In this document: positions 34,258 to 41,927 of the stretch, piece by piece
Position numbering within the stretch: position 1 is the stretch's first letter
Layout of the letters: each line of letters begins with the position of its first letter
Origin: Siccirubricoccus phaeus
GTDB lineage: Bacteria > Pseudomonadota > Alphaproteobacteria > Acetobacterales > Acetobacteraceae
Direction: 5' to 3'
Length of the DNA stretch: 64,000 nt
Assembly: GCF_008360935.1 (NCBI RefSeq)
Contig: NZ_SRXO01000016.1
Span: 1 to 64,000, forward strand
The notes under the pieces: generated by a model
What the model was told of the DNA's origin: nothing
Database searches by the model: none
Seen by the model: the letters and a program-made list of their open reading frames with translations, nothing else
Position numbers and translations under genes: made by a program

Positions 34258-35544
34258 ATGTCATTTATATTTGGTCCATGGCAGGGCCACGGGCAGATCA
34301 ACGGCACGGATGGCGACGACATCATCGTCGCCTGGGGCTCCGACAATACGATTACGGATGATGGCGGCAACAACCTCGTCATCAGCAGTGCCGGCGGCGA
34401 TGACACTCTCCAGCTCGGGCCGCCGACGGACCGCCTCCTGCCCCTCCCGCCCGAAGGCACGCCGACCCTGTCGAACGCCGTGCTGCTGACAGGGGAGGGC
34501 AACACGCTGATCGGCGGCGATGCGGATTTCAGCATCCTCGGTCTGCGCGGCGGCAACAGCATCAACCTCGGCAACGGCACGAACACCCTGGAACTCCTCG
34601 GCACCCACAACACGGTGGAGGTCGGCAGGGGGGACAACGCCATCGAGTTCCTCGGCAGCCATGCCAGCGTCATCCAGCACGGCCTGGCCTATGGCGGCGC
34701 CGCCGGGACGACCACGATCCAATTCACCGGAACCGGCAACAGCCTCAACGTCCTCAACGACACGCCCGGCAACGCCGGGCCCGCCCTGGCGAATGTCGAG
34801 ATCACCGGCGGCGACGGCCACGGCTATTTCGGCTTCGCCGGCGGCGGCGGCTTCTCGCTCGACACAAATGGCCTGTACAACGAGGTCTATACCGGCATCG
34901 GCCAGTTCGACATCGCACCCGGCGATGGCCATGACACCGTCCATGTCGGCTTCTCGGCCCGCGGCGGTGGCGCGAACGGCACCATCACGCTGAACGGCAC
35001 GCACAACACCATCGACGGCTCGGCCGGCACCGTCACCGTCACCGGCGGCGACGGCTACACGACGCTCGATTTCAGCGACGGCTTCTCCTCCGGCCTGCAC
35101 CTCGCGCTCGGCGGCTCGCATAATTCGCTGACGAACAACATTCCCACCGGCGGCACCATCGACATGGGCGATGGCGACGCCAGCCTCAGCCTGTTCAACA
35201 ACAGCGCCACCATCACCTTCGACGGATCGGGCAATGTCGCGACGCTCGACAACGCCAATAACGGCACCATCATCGACCAGTCGGACGGGTTGCGGCTGAA
35301 CGTGACGGGCAACCCCGGCATCTTCTCCTTCACCGAGACCATCCAGAATTTCGGCGCGGATCGTGGCGCGGTGGTCGCCCTGGATGCCGAGGCGACGGGC
35401 TATGCGACGGTACAGAGCGCTTATGCCGCTTTGCATGCGGACGGCATGGGCAATACGGTGCTGGACCTGCCCAATGACGGCGAGCTGGTCTTCGCCGGGC
35501 TGAGCCCGACGGCGCTGCACGAGGATAATTTCCTCATCGCCTGA
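34258..35544 (+). CDS. RTX/hemolysin-type repeat protein, probable type I secretion substrate
   Basis: 428 aa, rich in Gly, Asn, Asp and Thr, with almost no Cys or Lys. It starts MSFIFGPWQGHGQINGTDGD and continues with degenerate G-x-D/G-x-N repeats (GTDGDDIIVAWGSDNTITDD, GGDDTLQLG, GNTLIGGDAD, GTNTLELLGTHNTVEVG, and so on) expected to form a beta-roll. There is no N-terminal signal peptide. The end, NTVLDLPNDGELVFAGLSPT then ALHEDNFLIA, resembles C-terminal secretion signals of RTX proteins (L-x-x-x-D-F plus small hydrophobics). No T1SS ABC/MFP genes are in the window. Likely an extracellular matrix or adhesin protein; function unknown. GC content is below that of neighbours. Confidence 0.7.
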   Translation: MSFIFGPWQGHGQINGTDGDDIIVAWGSDNTITDDGGNNLVISSAGGDDTLQLGPPTDRLLPLPPEGTPTLSNAVLLTGEGNTLIGGDADFSILGLRGGNSINLGNGTNTLELLGTHNTVEVGRGDNAIEFLGSHASVIQHGLAYGGAAGTTTIQFTGTGNSLNVLNDTPGNAGPALANVEITGGDGHGYFGFAGGGGFSLDTNGLYNEVYTGIGQFDIAPGDGHDTVHVGFSARGGGANGTITLNGTHNTIDGSAGTVTVTGGDGYTTLDFSDGFSSGLHLALGGSHNSLTNNIPTGGTIDMGDGDASLSLFNNSATITFDGSGNVATLDNANNGTIIDQSDGLRLNVTGNPGIFSFTETIQNFGADRGAVVALDAEATGYATVQSAYAALHADGMGNTVLDLPNDGELVFAGLSPTALHEDNFLIA

Positions 35545-35763
35545 TGGCGGGCGGTGCGGCCGGGACGCCGCAGGGCTGCCGGGCGCGCCTCCGGCTCGTT
35601 CGGCGTCGCTGCTCCTGGGGCCTGCCGGTGCGGGAAGGCGGCGGCCTGGCAGCCGGCGCGACCGGGAATGCGGGCTGGCATGCCAGGTGCTGTGGGTGAT
35701 GCGGTGTCCGCGGGACACTGCCGTCCTTGCCGGCCGGCTCCACCCGAGCGCGGGAGAATTGCC
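35545..35763. other. Spacer between RTX-like and EF-hand genes
   Basis: No gene is supported. An open frame continuous with the EF-hand gene exists but is Arg/Pro/Ala-rich and lacks a start with a ribosome binding site. GGGAGAA before 35764 defines the downstream start. Confidence 0.5.
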
Positions 35764-36522
35764 ATGCAGGTCTCCGTCGGGGGCGGCGTCATCCCCCCGA
35801 GCATGCAGGCCTGGCGCAGCCAATTGGAGCGCAACACCTTCGGCTCCCGCGCTTCCGACGGGGATGGCGGGGTGAGGCTGGAGGAGACGAAGGCGCGGCT
35901 GAAGGCGCTGCAGGAGAAGGCGGCAGAAGATGCCGCCGCGGCAAAATCGGCCGAGACCACCGGCATCGAGGCCGGCTTCGCCCGGTTGGACCGCAATGGC
36001 GATGGCAGCCTCGGCGAGGCGGCGGTCTCCGCCGGGCTGACGGCGCAGCCGGGCCTGCACGGGCCGGGCCGGCCTCACCGCCATGCCGGCGGGCCCCAAG
36101 GGGATGCGGCCCAAGGGGGTGAGGCCCATGGCGGCGGCCTCGGCAGCGGGCTGCTGGCCCAGCTCCTCGGCCAGCAGGCGGAGGGTGCCGGTACGGGCGC
36201 CGCCGGCGGCAGCGCCGGCAGCGCGTTCCCCGGCCTGTTGGGCCAGGGTAGCGACGGCGAACTTTCCCCAACGGAGCTGCAGGCCGGGGCTGCCGGGCCG
36301 ACGCCCCTGCCGCCCGAAGGGGCCGAGGGCCTCGGCAATGCGCTGGTGGCGCAGCTCTTCGGCCAGGAGGGCGGCGGCAGCGACGCCGCTGCCGGCACCG
36401 CTGCCAGTAGCAGCGCCACCACCCGCGCCACGGCGGAGGCCACGGAAAGGGCGCAGGACATGCTGCGCCGCTACCTGCTGCAGGCCTTCAATGGCGGCGC
36501 CCCCGGCTCCCTCGTCGCCTGA
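35764..36522 (+). CDS. EF-hand domain protein
   Basis: 252 aa. Residues ~72-90 form an EF-hand (FARLDRNGDGSLGEAAV, with the D-x-N-x-D-G-x-L ligands). A second degenerate loop is seen at about 160-172 (GQGSDGELSPTEL). The rest is a low-complexity Gly/Ala/Gln region with repeated LLAQLLGQQ / LVAQLFGQE segments and a helical C-terminus (AQDMLRRYLLQAF). No signal peptide is present. The start at 35764 follows GGGAGAATT. Its calcium-binding potential beside an RTX-like gene suggests, but does not prove, a shared calcium theme. Confidence 0.7.
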   Translation: MQVSVGGGVIPPSMQAWRSQLERNTFGSRASDGDGGVRLEETKARLKALQEKAAEDAAAAKSAETTGIEAGFARLDRNGDGSLGEAAVSAGLTAQPGLHGPGRPHRHAGGPQGDAAQGGEAHGGGLGSGLLAQLLGQQAEGAGTGAAGGSAGSAFPGLLGQGSDGELSPTELQAGAAGPTPLPPEGAEGLGNALVAQLFGQEGGGSDAAAGTAASSSATTRATAEATERAQDMLRRYLLQAFNGGAPGSLVA

Positions 36523-36723
36523 GCCGCTGCCTTGCCAGTACCCCCCGCGGCGGCCGGGCCATGCCGCGTGGCGGCCAACTCCCGGCCGCCCGGGCATCCG
36601 GCCCGGCATCGCCCGGCCTGCCCTTCCGCGCGCCCGGCCGGCACGGCCGGGCCGCGCCGATTCCGCCCCCGCACGAATCGCTCTAGGATGCCCCTTTGCA
36701 CCAGCCACCGGGAGCCCTTGCCG

Positions 36724-37644
36724 ATGCGTGCCATCTTCGTCGATGCCAATGAGTCGCTGGCGGAGGTGACGGAAAAGCTCATGCGCCCCGGCGACCCGCC
36801 GGTGGCCATCAACCGCAACCCGGACATCACCCCGGCGGATCTGCCGAAGCTGCTCGCCGGCCATGCCATCGCGATCGACGACCATACCCAATTCCCGGTG
36901 GAGGTCGTCAGGCAATGCCCGGACCTCAAGCACATCGTCTTCCTCGGCACCGGCGCCCGCAGCTACATGGACCCGGAGGCGCTGCAGGCCGACTGCGGCG
37001 TCGAGGTCCATATCATCAAGGGCTATGGCGACACCGCCGTGGCGGAGATGAGCTTCGCCCTGCTCTGGGACGCCGCCCGCCAGACCGCGATGATGGATGC
37101 CGCCATCCGCCGCGGGGAGTGGCCGCGCGTGGTCGGCATGCAGCTTACGGGGAAGACCATCGGGCTGATCGGCATGGGCGGGATCGGCGCCGAGATGGCC
37201 CGGCTCTGCGCCGGCATCGGCATGAAGGTCATCGCCTGGAACCGCTCGCCCAAGGCGGTCCCGGGCGTGGAATTCGTCGGGCTGGAGCGGCTGCTGGCGG
37301 AAAGCGACGTGGTCTCCCTGCACCTGCTGTTGAATGACGAGACGCGCGGCTTCCTCTCCGCCGAGCGGCTGGCCATGCTGAAGCCCGGCGCCATCCTGGT
37401 GAACACCGCCCGCGGCGCCGTGGTGGATGAGGCGGCGATGATCGCGGCGCTGGAAAGCGGCCGGCTCGGCTGGGCGGCGCTCGACGTCTTCGTGCAGGAG
37501 CCGCTGCCGGCGGGCCACAGGCTGGCGACGCTGCCGAATGTGACGCTGACCTCCCACGCCGCCTTCCGCACGCCGGAGGCGAGCGACAATTTGCTCGGCG
37601 CGGCGCTGGACCATTGCCGGCGGATCGCGCAGGAGGGGCGGTAG
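36724..37644 (+). CDS. D-isomer 2-hydroxyacid dehydrogenase (SerA-like)
   Basis: 306 aa, cytosolic NAD-dependent dehydrogenase. The Rossmann motif is IGLIGMGGIGAEMA. Catalytic Arg (NTARGAVVDE), Glu (FVQEPLPAG) and His (TSHAAFRT) are all present. The N-terminal part MRAIFVDANESLAEVTEKL is divergent. The overall pattern is that of phosphoglycerate-dehydrogenase-like enzymes without a regulatory ACT domain. The true substrate is unknown. The ATG at 36724 follows GGGAG. A 20-bp palindrome 26 bp after the stop probably ends transcription. Confidence 0.87.
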   Translation: MRAIFVDANESLAEVTEKLMRPGDPPVAINRNPDITPADLPKLLAGHAIAIDDHTQFPVEVVRQCPDLKHIVFLGTGARSYMDPEALQADCGVEVHIIKGYGDTAVAEMSFALLWDAARQTAMMDAAIRRGEWPRVVGMQLTGKTIGLIGMGGIGAEMARLCAGIGMKVIAWNRSPKAVPGVEFVGLERLLAESDVVSLHLLLNDETRGFLSAERLAMLKPGAILVNTARGAVVDEAAMIAALESGRLGWAALDVFVQEPLPAGHRLATLPNVTLTSHAAFRTPEASDNLLGAALDHCRRIAQEGR

Positions 37645-37669
37645 GCTGCGCGGCCTGAGCCTGTACGCC

Positions 37670-37689
37670 GGCCTGGGCGCGCCCAGGCC
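37670..37689. terminator. Perfect 20-bp palindrome after the dehydrogenase gene
   Basis: GGCCTGGGCG followed by its exact reverse complement. It sits 26 bp past the stop codon, with no T-tract after it. Likely a terminator or end hairpin; a protein-binding site is possible. Confidence 0.5.
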
Positions 37690-37830
37690 GCGTATCCGCC
37701 GGCGCGGAACAGCCAGGCCTGCATCGGCCTGAGACAGTCAGGCCGCCGCAGGTCCATACCGCCCGCGCAACTCCGTACTTCAAGCCCGGGCGATGGCGTG
37801 CGATTCTGGCGCACCGGCGGCGCGCATCGG

Positions 37831-37917
37831 GCGGGCGTGGCGAAATGGTAGACGCATGGGTCTTAAAAACCCAGGTCCAATACGGATGTACGGGTTCGAG
37901 TCCCGTCGCCCGCACCA
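37831..37917 (+). tRNA. tRNA-Leu (UAA)
   Basis: Acceptor stem GCGGGCG pairs with CGCCCGC (37907-37913). The discriminator is A and CCA is encoded. The anticodon stem TGGGT/ACCCA encloses the loop CTTAAAA, giving anticodon UAA, which reads UUA/UUG. A long class II variable arm and the T-arm GGGTTCGAGTCCC are present, as expected for leucine. It borders a lower-GC segment with regulator, DoxX and transposase remnant, so it may have served as an integration site; no duplicated tRNA 3' end was seen. Confidence 0.97.
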
Positions 37918-38095
37918 GGCTGTCGCTGCGGTTGGGGGCTCCGCCCCCACACCCCCGGCAGAGGGCGCTGCCCTCTGCACTCCCGCCGGGAGGGGACCCC
38001 TCCCCGGACCCCGGTGTGGGTTTGCAGGTTCAACCCACGGGTTCAAAACTCGGACCGGGGTCCGGGCTGGTCCCCGGTGGGGGTTCGGGGCAGGC
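37918..38095. repeat. Two inverted family 1 repeat copies downstream of tRNA-Leu
   Basis: GGGGGCTCCGCCCCC, CAGAGGGCGCTGCCCTCTG and CTCCCCGGACCCCGGTGTGGG form one copy. AACTCGGACCGGGGTCCGGG and TGGTCCCCGG form part of a second, in opposite orientation. GGTTCAACCCACGGGTT joins them. Confidence 0.75.
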
Positions 38096-38266
38096 TGTGC
38101 AAAAACTCCCTAGTTACCCGAACCTGCCAACGATCGTGCGACGACTCTATGTCAGGTTGCATTGAGCGTTACCGGGCCCCCCAGGCTCCCGAAGCGTTTC
38201 CCTGTTGCGCAGGAGCAGAAGGTCTCCCTGAAAGGAGGCGCAACGCCCACAAGGAGAGATACGCCC

Positions 38267-38295
38267 TTGACTTGGTACGGTATGATACCATACCT
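38267..38295 (+). promoter_or_regulatory. Promoter and 21-bp palindromic operator of the TetR gene
   Basis: TTGACT (38267-38272) and ATACCT (38290-38295) are separated by 17 bp. The spacer carries a near-perfect 21-bp palindrome at 38274-38294 centred on G38284 (core GGTATGATACC, flanked by GGTA/TACC; one mismatched pair). This placement suits autorepression by the TetR protein encoded 42 bp downstream. The inferred start point near 38302 rules out the upstream GTG start of that gene. Confidence 0.7.
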
Positions 38296-38336
38296 GCGCG
38301 GTGATTACTTTGAACCCCGACTTGAGACCGGCGGGC

Positions 38337-38978
38337 ATGGAATCCCACAGGACGACGAGAGGCGCCGAGCGCCTTCGCGCACTACGAGCGATGGCCGCCA
38401 ACATGTTCCTCGAACAGGGCTACGAGGCCGTCTCGCTTGATACGCTGATCGCATCCGTGGGCGGCTCGCGCCGCAACATCTACGACAATTTCGGCGGCAA
38501 GGAGGGCCTCTTCATCGAAGCGGTGACGGAGTGCTGCGCCGAACTCGCTGCCCCTCTGGAGCAACTCGATATTCATGGCTCCGACCCGCGAGACGCCCTG
38601 CTCCTATTCGGATGCAAGATCCTTGAAACCGTGGTGCAGCCGCGGGCCCTTGCGCTGCATCGGCTGATGGTCGCCGAGGGACAGCGGTTTCCCGAACTGT
38701 CGCGGTCCATCTGGCACGCAGGCCATGACAATGCGACACGACTTCTGGCTCGCTGGTTCGCGGACAGGCAGCGTGACGGGCAGTTCCGAGCGGATATGCC
38801 TGCCGCCACGCTGGCTGCCCATTATATCAGCCTTGCCGTGACAACACCGCAGCTACGTTGCCTGGTGGGTGAGAATGCGTCTTTGAAACCCGCCGAAATC
38901 TCGAAGATCGTCGATGACGCTGTCACCCTGTTCCTCGAAGGCGCGCTGACCGAAAAAGACCAAGTTCAGAATGCGTAA
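38337..38978 (+). CDS. TetR/AcrR family transcriptional regulator
   Basis: 213 aa. The N-terminal helix-turn-helix domain is RLRALRAMAANMFLEQGYEA, then SLDTLIASVGGSRRNIYDNFGGKEGLFIEAV, a clear TetR_N with the usual Y-x-x-F/K-x-x-L pattern. The C-terminal helical ligand-binding domain resembles TetR_C_7/AefR-like proteins (ALHRLMVAEGQRFPELSRSIWHAG). Codon use is noticeably less GC-biased than in the rest of the window, indicating recent acquisition. It probably represses its own operon, including the overlapping DoxX gene, through the palindrome at 38274-38294. The stop overlaps the doxX-like start by 8 bp. Confidence 0.88.
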   Translation: MESHRTTRGAERLRALRAMAANMFLEQGYEAVSLDTLIASVGGSRRNIYDNFGGKEGLFIEAVTECCAELAAPLEQLDIHGSDPRDALLLFGCKILETVVQPRALALHRLMVAEGQRFPELSRSIWHAGHDNATRLLARWFADRQRDGQFRADMPAATLAAHYISLAVTTPQLRCLVGENASLKPAEISKIVDDAVTLFLEGALTEKDQVQNA

Positions 38979-39330
38979 GCTTAACTGGCCGTCCGTCCTT
39001 CGCTGGGCGCTTGCCGCCTTCTTCGTCTTCGGAGGATTTGGAAACATACTCGCTTCGGAGACCATCCTCGCGGATTACGCCCGGTGGGGATATCCGGACT
39101 GGTTCCACTATGTCACCGGTCTGATCGAGCTGTCGGTCGCCGCGCTTCTTATCGTGTGGCCACGTCATCTGTACGGCTCGATCCTAGGTGCCATCGTGAT
39201 GCTGGCGGCGGCAGGTACGGTCGTCCTGCATGGCGAATATACGCATGCCATCGCGCCTTTGGTGGTGGCCAGCTTCTCTGTGCTTGTCGGCGTTTTGACG
39301 GTTCATTCAGGCGGAGATTCCCGAGCGTGA
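38971..39330 (+). CDS. DoxX-like family membrane protein
   Basis: 119 aa with four hydrophobic helices: WALAAFFVFGGFGNIL, VTGLIELSVAALLIVW, YGSILGAIVMLAAAGTVVL and AIAPLVVASFSVLVGVLTV. The pattern of G-F-x-x-F-G-N near the first helix and Y-x-x-x-G-L-I-E fits DoxX_2/DoxX-like proteins, small quinone-linked or redox-associated membrane proteins of poorly known function. It overlaps the TetR gene by 8 bp and so is co-expressed with it. The lower GC content matches that gene. Confidence 0.82.
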   Translation: MRKLNWPSVLRWALAAFFVFGGFGNILASETILADYARWGYPDWFHYVTGLIELSVAALLIVWPRHLYGSILGAIVMLAAAGTVVLHGEYTHAIAPLVVASFSVLVGVLTVHSGGDSRA

Positions 39331-39361
39331 AGGCGCCGCAACATACATCCGCAGCATGTGA

Positions 39362-39595
39362 CGATCGATCAAGCTACCCCGTCCTCGACCCAAGATGACC
39401 AATCCCAGTCTAATGACGATCAGGCGATGCACGGTTGAGCATCCGTTCGGCACGATTAAACGAATGTCTGGCGGCGGAAGGTTCCTGACGAGAGGGCTCA
39501 GGGCGGTGAAGGCGGAAGCAGCGTTGTCGATCTTGGCCTTCAATATCCTTCATGCAGCTAACACTTTCGGAACCAGGACAATTACACCGAACTGA
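39362..39595 (+). pseudogene. 3' remnant of an IS1182-type transposase
   Basis: The frame from 39362 to 39595 encodes MTIRRCTVEHPFGTIKR, then RFLTRGLRAVKAEAALSILAFNILHAAN. This is the conserved C-terminus of IS1182-family DDE transposases (E-H-P-F-G-T-I-K-R, then L-x-x-V-x-A-E-x-x-L-x-x-L-A-F/Y-N). A TGA at 39359-39361 closes the frame upstream and the catalytic core is missing. It is therefore a dead fragment, directly after the DoxX gene at the right edge of the low-GC patch. The remaining 39596-39693 shows no gene. Confidence 0.8.
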
Positions 39596-39693
39596 AGTGG
39601 AGCTACGCTTCGCTTTAACCGAAGTTGGCTGGCGTCACGGTCGGCATCTGGCGTTTTGGCACAGCCTGGGGGGCAACGCCCCCGATCCGTGGG

Positions 39694-40620
39694 CTATCCC
39701 TTCCCCATTTCCAGCGCCCGCGCATAGACCTGCTTTCGCGGCAGCCCGGTGGCCTCCGCCACGGTCGCCGCCGCGTCCCGCACGCTCATCCCCGCCTCCA
39801 GCGCCGCCCGCAGCCGCGCTTCCAGCTCCTCTTCCGGCGCTGCTTCCTCTGCCGCCGGCCCGACGACGACGACGACCTCCCCCCGCGCCGCCTCCCGCCC
39901 ATACCACCCGGCCAGCTCGGCCAGGCTCCCCCGCCGCACCTCCTCGAAGCGCTTGGTCAGCTCCCGTGCCACCGCCGCCGGCCGGTCCGCACCCAACCCC
40001 TCCGCCAGCGCCGCCAGCATCTCCGCCAGCCGGTGCGGCGCCTCGTAGAAGATCAGCGCCGCCCGCAGCCCCGCCCGCTCCGCCGCCCGCAGCCGGCCGA
40101 TCTCCGCCGCCCGCGCCGCTGCCTTGGCCGGCAGGAAGCCATGGAACAGGAAGGGGTGCGGCGGCAGGCCGGAGAGCGTCAGCGCCATCACCGCCGCATT
40201 CGGCCCCGGCACCGCCGTCACCTTCAGCCCCGCGGCGATCGCCGCCCGCACCAGCCGGTAGCCGGGGTCGGAGACCAGCGGCGTCCCGGCATCGGAGACC
40301 AGCGCCACCCTCTCCCCCGCCGCCAGCCGGGCCAGCACCCGGGGGATCTGGGCATCCTCATTATGTTCATGCAGCGGGATCAGGGTCACCGAAACGCCAT
40401 GCCGCGACAGCATCGCGCCGGTTACCCTGCTATCCTCACAAAGCACTGCATCCGCCTCCCGCAAGGCGGTGAGCGCACGTGGAGACAGGTCGCCGAGATT
40501 GCCGATGGGCGTTGCTACCAGGGTCAGGCCGGTGGCATTGCCCGACGGTGCCGCCCCAGGGGGTGGTCCAAGACGTCCGGCCACCAGCTCGTCAGGAGGA
40601 TCGCTTGCCCGTTCCGTCAT
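39694..40620 (-). CDS. rsmI: 16S rRNA (cytidine1402-2'-O)-methyltransferase
   Basis: 308 aa of the tetrapyrrole-methylase fold. N-terminal GLTLVATPIGNLGDLSPRAL, LCEDSRVTGAMLSRHG, ERVALVSDAGTPLVSDPGYRLV and AVPGPNAAVMAL are the RsmI signatures. [16 protein letters not shown] and the Glu-rich FYEAPHR follow. It modifies C1402 in the ribosomal decoding centre with SAM. The ATG at 40620 lies inside the divergent lpoA gene (start 40605). A GTG at 40584 would avoid the overlap. Pairing with lpoA is also seen in E. coli. Confidence 0.94.
   Translation of the reverse strand: MTERASDPPDELVAGRLGPPPGAAPSGNATGLTLVATPIGNLGDLSPRALTALREADAVLCEDSRVTGAMLSRHGVSVTLIPLHEHNEDAQIPRVLARLAAGERVALVSDAGTPLVSDPGYRLVRAAIAAGLKVTAVPGPNAAVMALTLSGLPPHPFLFHGFLPAKAAARAAEIGRLRAAERAGLRAALIFYEAPHRLAEMLAALAEGLGADRPAAVARELTKRFEEVRRGSLAELAGWYGREAARGEVVVVVGPAAEEAAPEEELEARLRAALEAGMSVRDAAATVAEATGLPRKQVYARALEMGKG
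40594..40607 (+). promoter_or_regulatory. Strong Shine-Dalgarno fixing a TTG start for lpoA
   Basis: AGGAGG at 40594-40599 is followed after 5 nt by TTG at 40605-40607. This is the only start that gives a normal lipoprotein signal peptide; the open frame to 40479 overlaps rsmI. Confidence 0.8.
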
Positions 40621-41753
40621 CGCGCCCGCCCATCCTTGCCCTGTTGGCCTTCCTGCCGCTGCTCGCCTGCGCCCCGCAAGCCCCGCGCCTCGCCGGCCAG
40701 GGCCAGCTCGCCCCAGCCGCGCCGGCGGTGCAGGACGTGCCGCGCAGCCGGGTCGGGCTTCTGCTCCCGCTCTCCGGCGCGAACAAGTCGCTGGGGGAGG
40801 CGATGCTGAACGCCGCCCAGCTCGCCCTGTTCGACCAGGCGGATCCGGAGATCGAATTCCTCCCGCGCGATACCGGCGGCACCCCGGCCGGCGCGGCGGA
40901 GGCCGCCCGCAGCGCCCTCTCCGCCGGCGCCAAGGCGCTCGCCGGCCCGCTGACGCTGAGCGAGACCGCCGCCGCCGCCGGCCCTGCCCGCGCCGCCCAC
41001 GCCCCGCTCATCGCCTTCACCTCGGATGCCGACCAGGGCGGTGGCGGCGTCTGGGTGCTGGGCATGACGCCGGGGGAGCAGGCGGAGCGCATGGCCGCCG
41101 CCGCCGCGGCGGACGGCGCCCGCCGCATCGGGCTGCTGGCGCCGGATGATGAATTCGGCCGCCGCCTCGCTGGCGCGCTGCGGGCGAAGCTGCCGGCGCT
41201 CGGCCTGCCGCCGCCCTTCATCCTGCTGCATGCCCGCCTTGGCGACAGCGCCGCGGCGGCCCGGCAACTCGCCGAACAGGCGGGGCCGGAGGGGCTGGAC
41301 GCGGTGCTGCTCGGCCTCGGCCGCCAACGGGCGCGGGCAGCGGCGGCGGCGCTGGCGGCGGCGCTGCCGGCGAAGCCGCGCTTCCTCGGCACCGCCGCCT
41401 GGGCGGCGGAACCCGCACTCGGCACCGAGCCGGCCCTGGCCGATGCCTGGTTCCCCGGCCCCGATCCGGGCATCCGCGCCCAATTCGATTCCCGCTACCA
41501 ATCGGCCTTCGGCGACCGCCCGCCGCGCCTCGCCGGCCTGGCCTACGACGCCGCCGCCCTGGCCAGCCGCAGCCTGCGGGACGGCCGCAACGCCCCGCCG
41601 GTGGGGGAGGCGCTGATGGGCGCCGACGGCCCGATCCGGCTGACGCAGGAGGGGCTGGCCCAGCGCGGCCTCGCCATCTTCGCCCTCGACCCCGCCGGCG
41701 GCGAGCCGCGGCTGATCCAGCCGGCCCCAGTGCCGGGGGCGCCGGGGACCTGA
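40605..41753 (+). CDS. Penicillin-binding-protein activator, LpoA/LppC-like lipoprotein
   Basis: 382 aa from TTG 40605. The signal peptide is LPVPSSRPPILALLAFLPLLAC with lipobox LLAC. The mature part has a type 1 periplasmic-binding fold like the LpoA C-terminal domain (RVGLLLPLSGANKSLGEAMLNAAQLALF; ALAGPLTLSETAAAA; RRIGLLAPDDEFGRRLAGALRA). It resembles branched-chain amino-acid binding proteins. In Gammaproteobacteria LpoA stimulates PBP1A from the outer membrane; alphaproteobacterial homologues lack the N-terminal TPR region, as here. Divergent from and overlapping rsmI by 16 bp. Confidence 0.82.
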   Translation: MPVPSSRPPILALLAFLPLLACAPQAPRLAGQGQLAPAAPAVQDVPRSRVGLLLPLSGANKSLGEAMLNAAQLALFDQADPEIEFLPRDTGGTPAGAAEAARSALSAGAKALAGPLTLSETAAAAGPARAAHAPLIAFTSDADQGGGGVWVLGMTPGEQAERMAAAAAADGARRIGLLAPDDEFGRRLAGALRAKLPALGLPPPFILLHARLGDSAAAARQLAEQAGPEGLDAVLLGLGRQRARAAAAALAAALPAKPRFLGTAAWAAEPALGTEPALADAWFPGPDPGIRAQFDSRYQSAFGDRPPRLAGLAYDAAALASRSLRDGRNAPPVGEALMGADGPIRLTQEGLAQRGLAIFALDPAGGEPRLIQPAPVPGAPGT

Positions 41754-41927
41754 CCGGGCGATGCGCCGGCAGGGCGCCAGCGGCCCAAGGCCGGGCGGAA
41801 GGCCGGGCGCAGGAGGGGACGGAAGAGCCGAGGCAGGGCGGGGGACAGGCCGAGGCGCGGGACGGGGACGCGAGGCGAGGCGCGGCATGGGGCGCGAGAC
41901 GGGGCCTGGGATGGGAAGCGAGACGGC
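41754..41927. other. G-rich low-complexity spacer before phoR
   Basis: The plus strand is strikingly G/A-rich (GAGGCGCGGGAC, GGGGACGCGAGG, GGCATGGGGCGCGAGACGGG). No gene or clean hairpin is visible. It forms the 5' leader of phoR if transcription starts upstream. Confidence 0.5.

Noticed and set aside
34261..37614. Minus-strand 1117-aa frame
   Set aside because: Crosses three plus-strand genes with clear domains (RTX-like, EF-hand, dehydrogenase); no domain of its own.
38104..38300. Short ORFs between the family 1 repeat and the TetR promoter
   Set aside because: None shows a recognisable protein; AAGGAGAG near 38251 has no suitable start codon at proper distance.
38301..38336. GTG start of the TetR gene at 38301
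   Set aside because: It coincides with the predicted transcription start, leaving no leader or ribosome binding site; ATG 38337 fits the family length.
37918..39700. Duplicated tRNA-Leu 3' end marking an integrated element
   Set aside because: No second copy of the T-arm/acceptor sequence was seen and no integrase gene is present.
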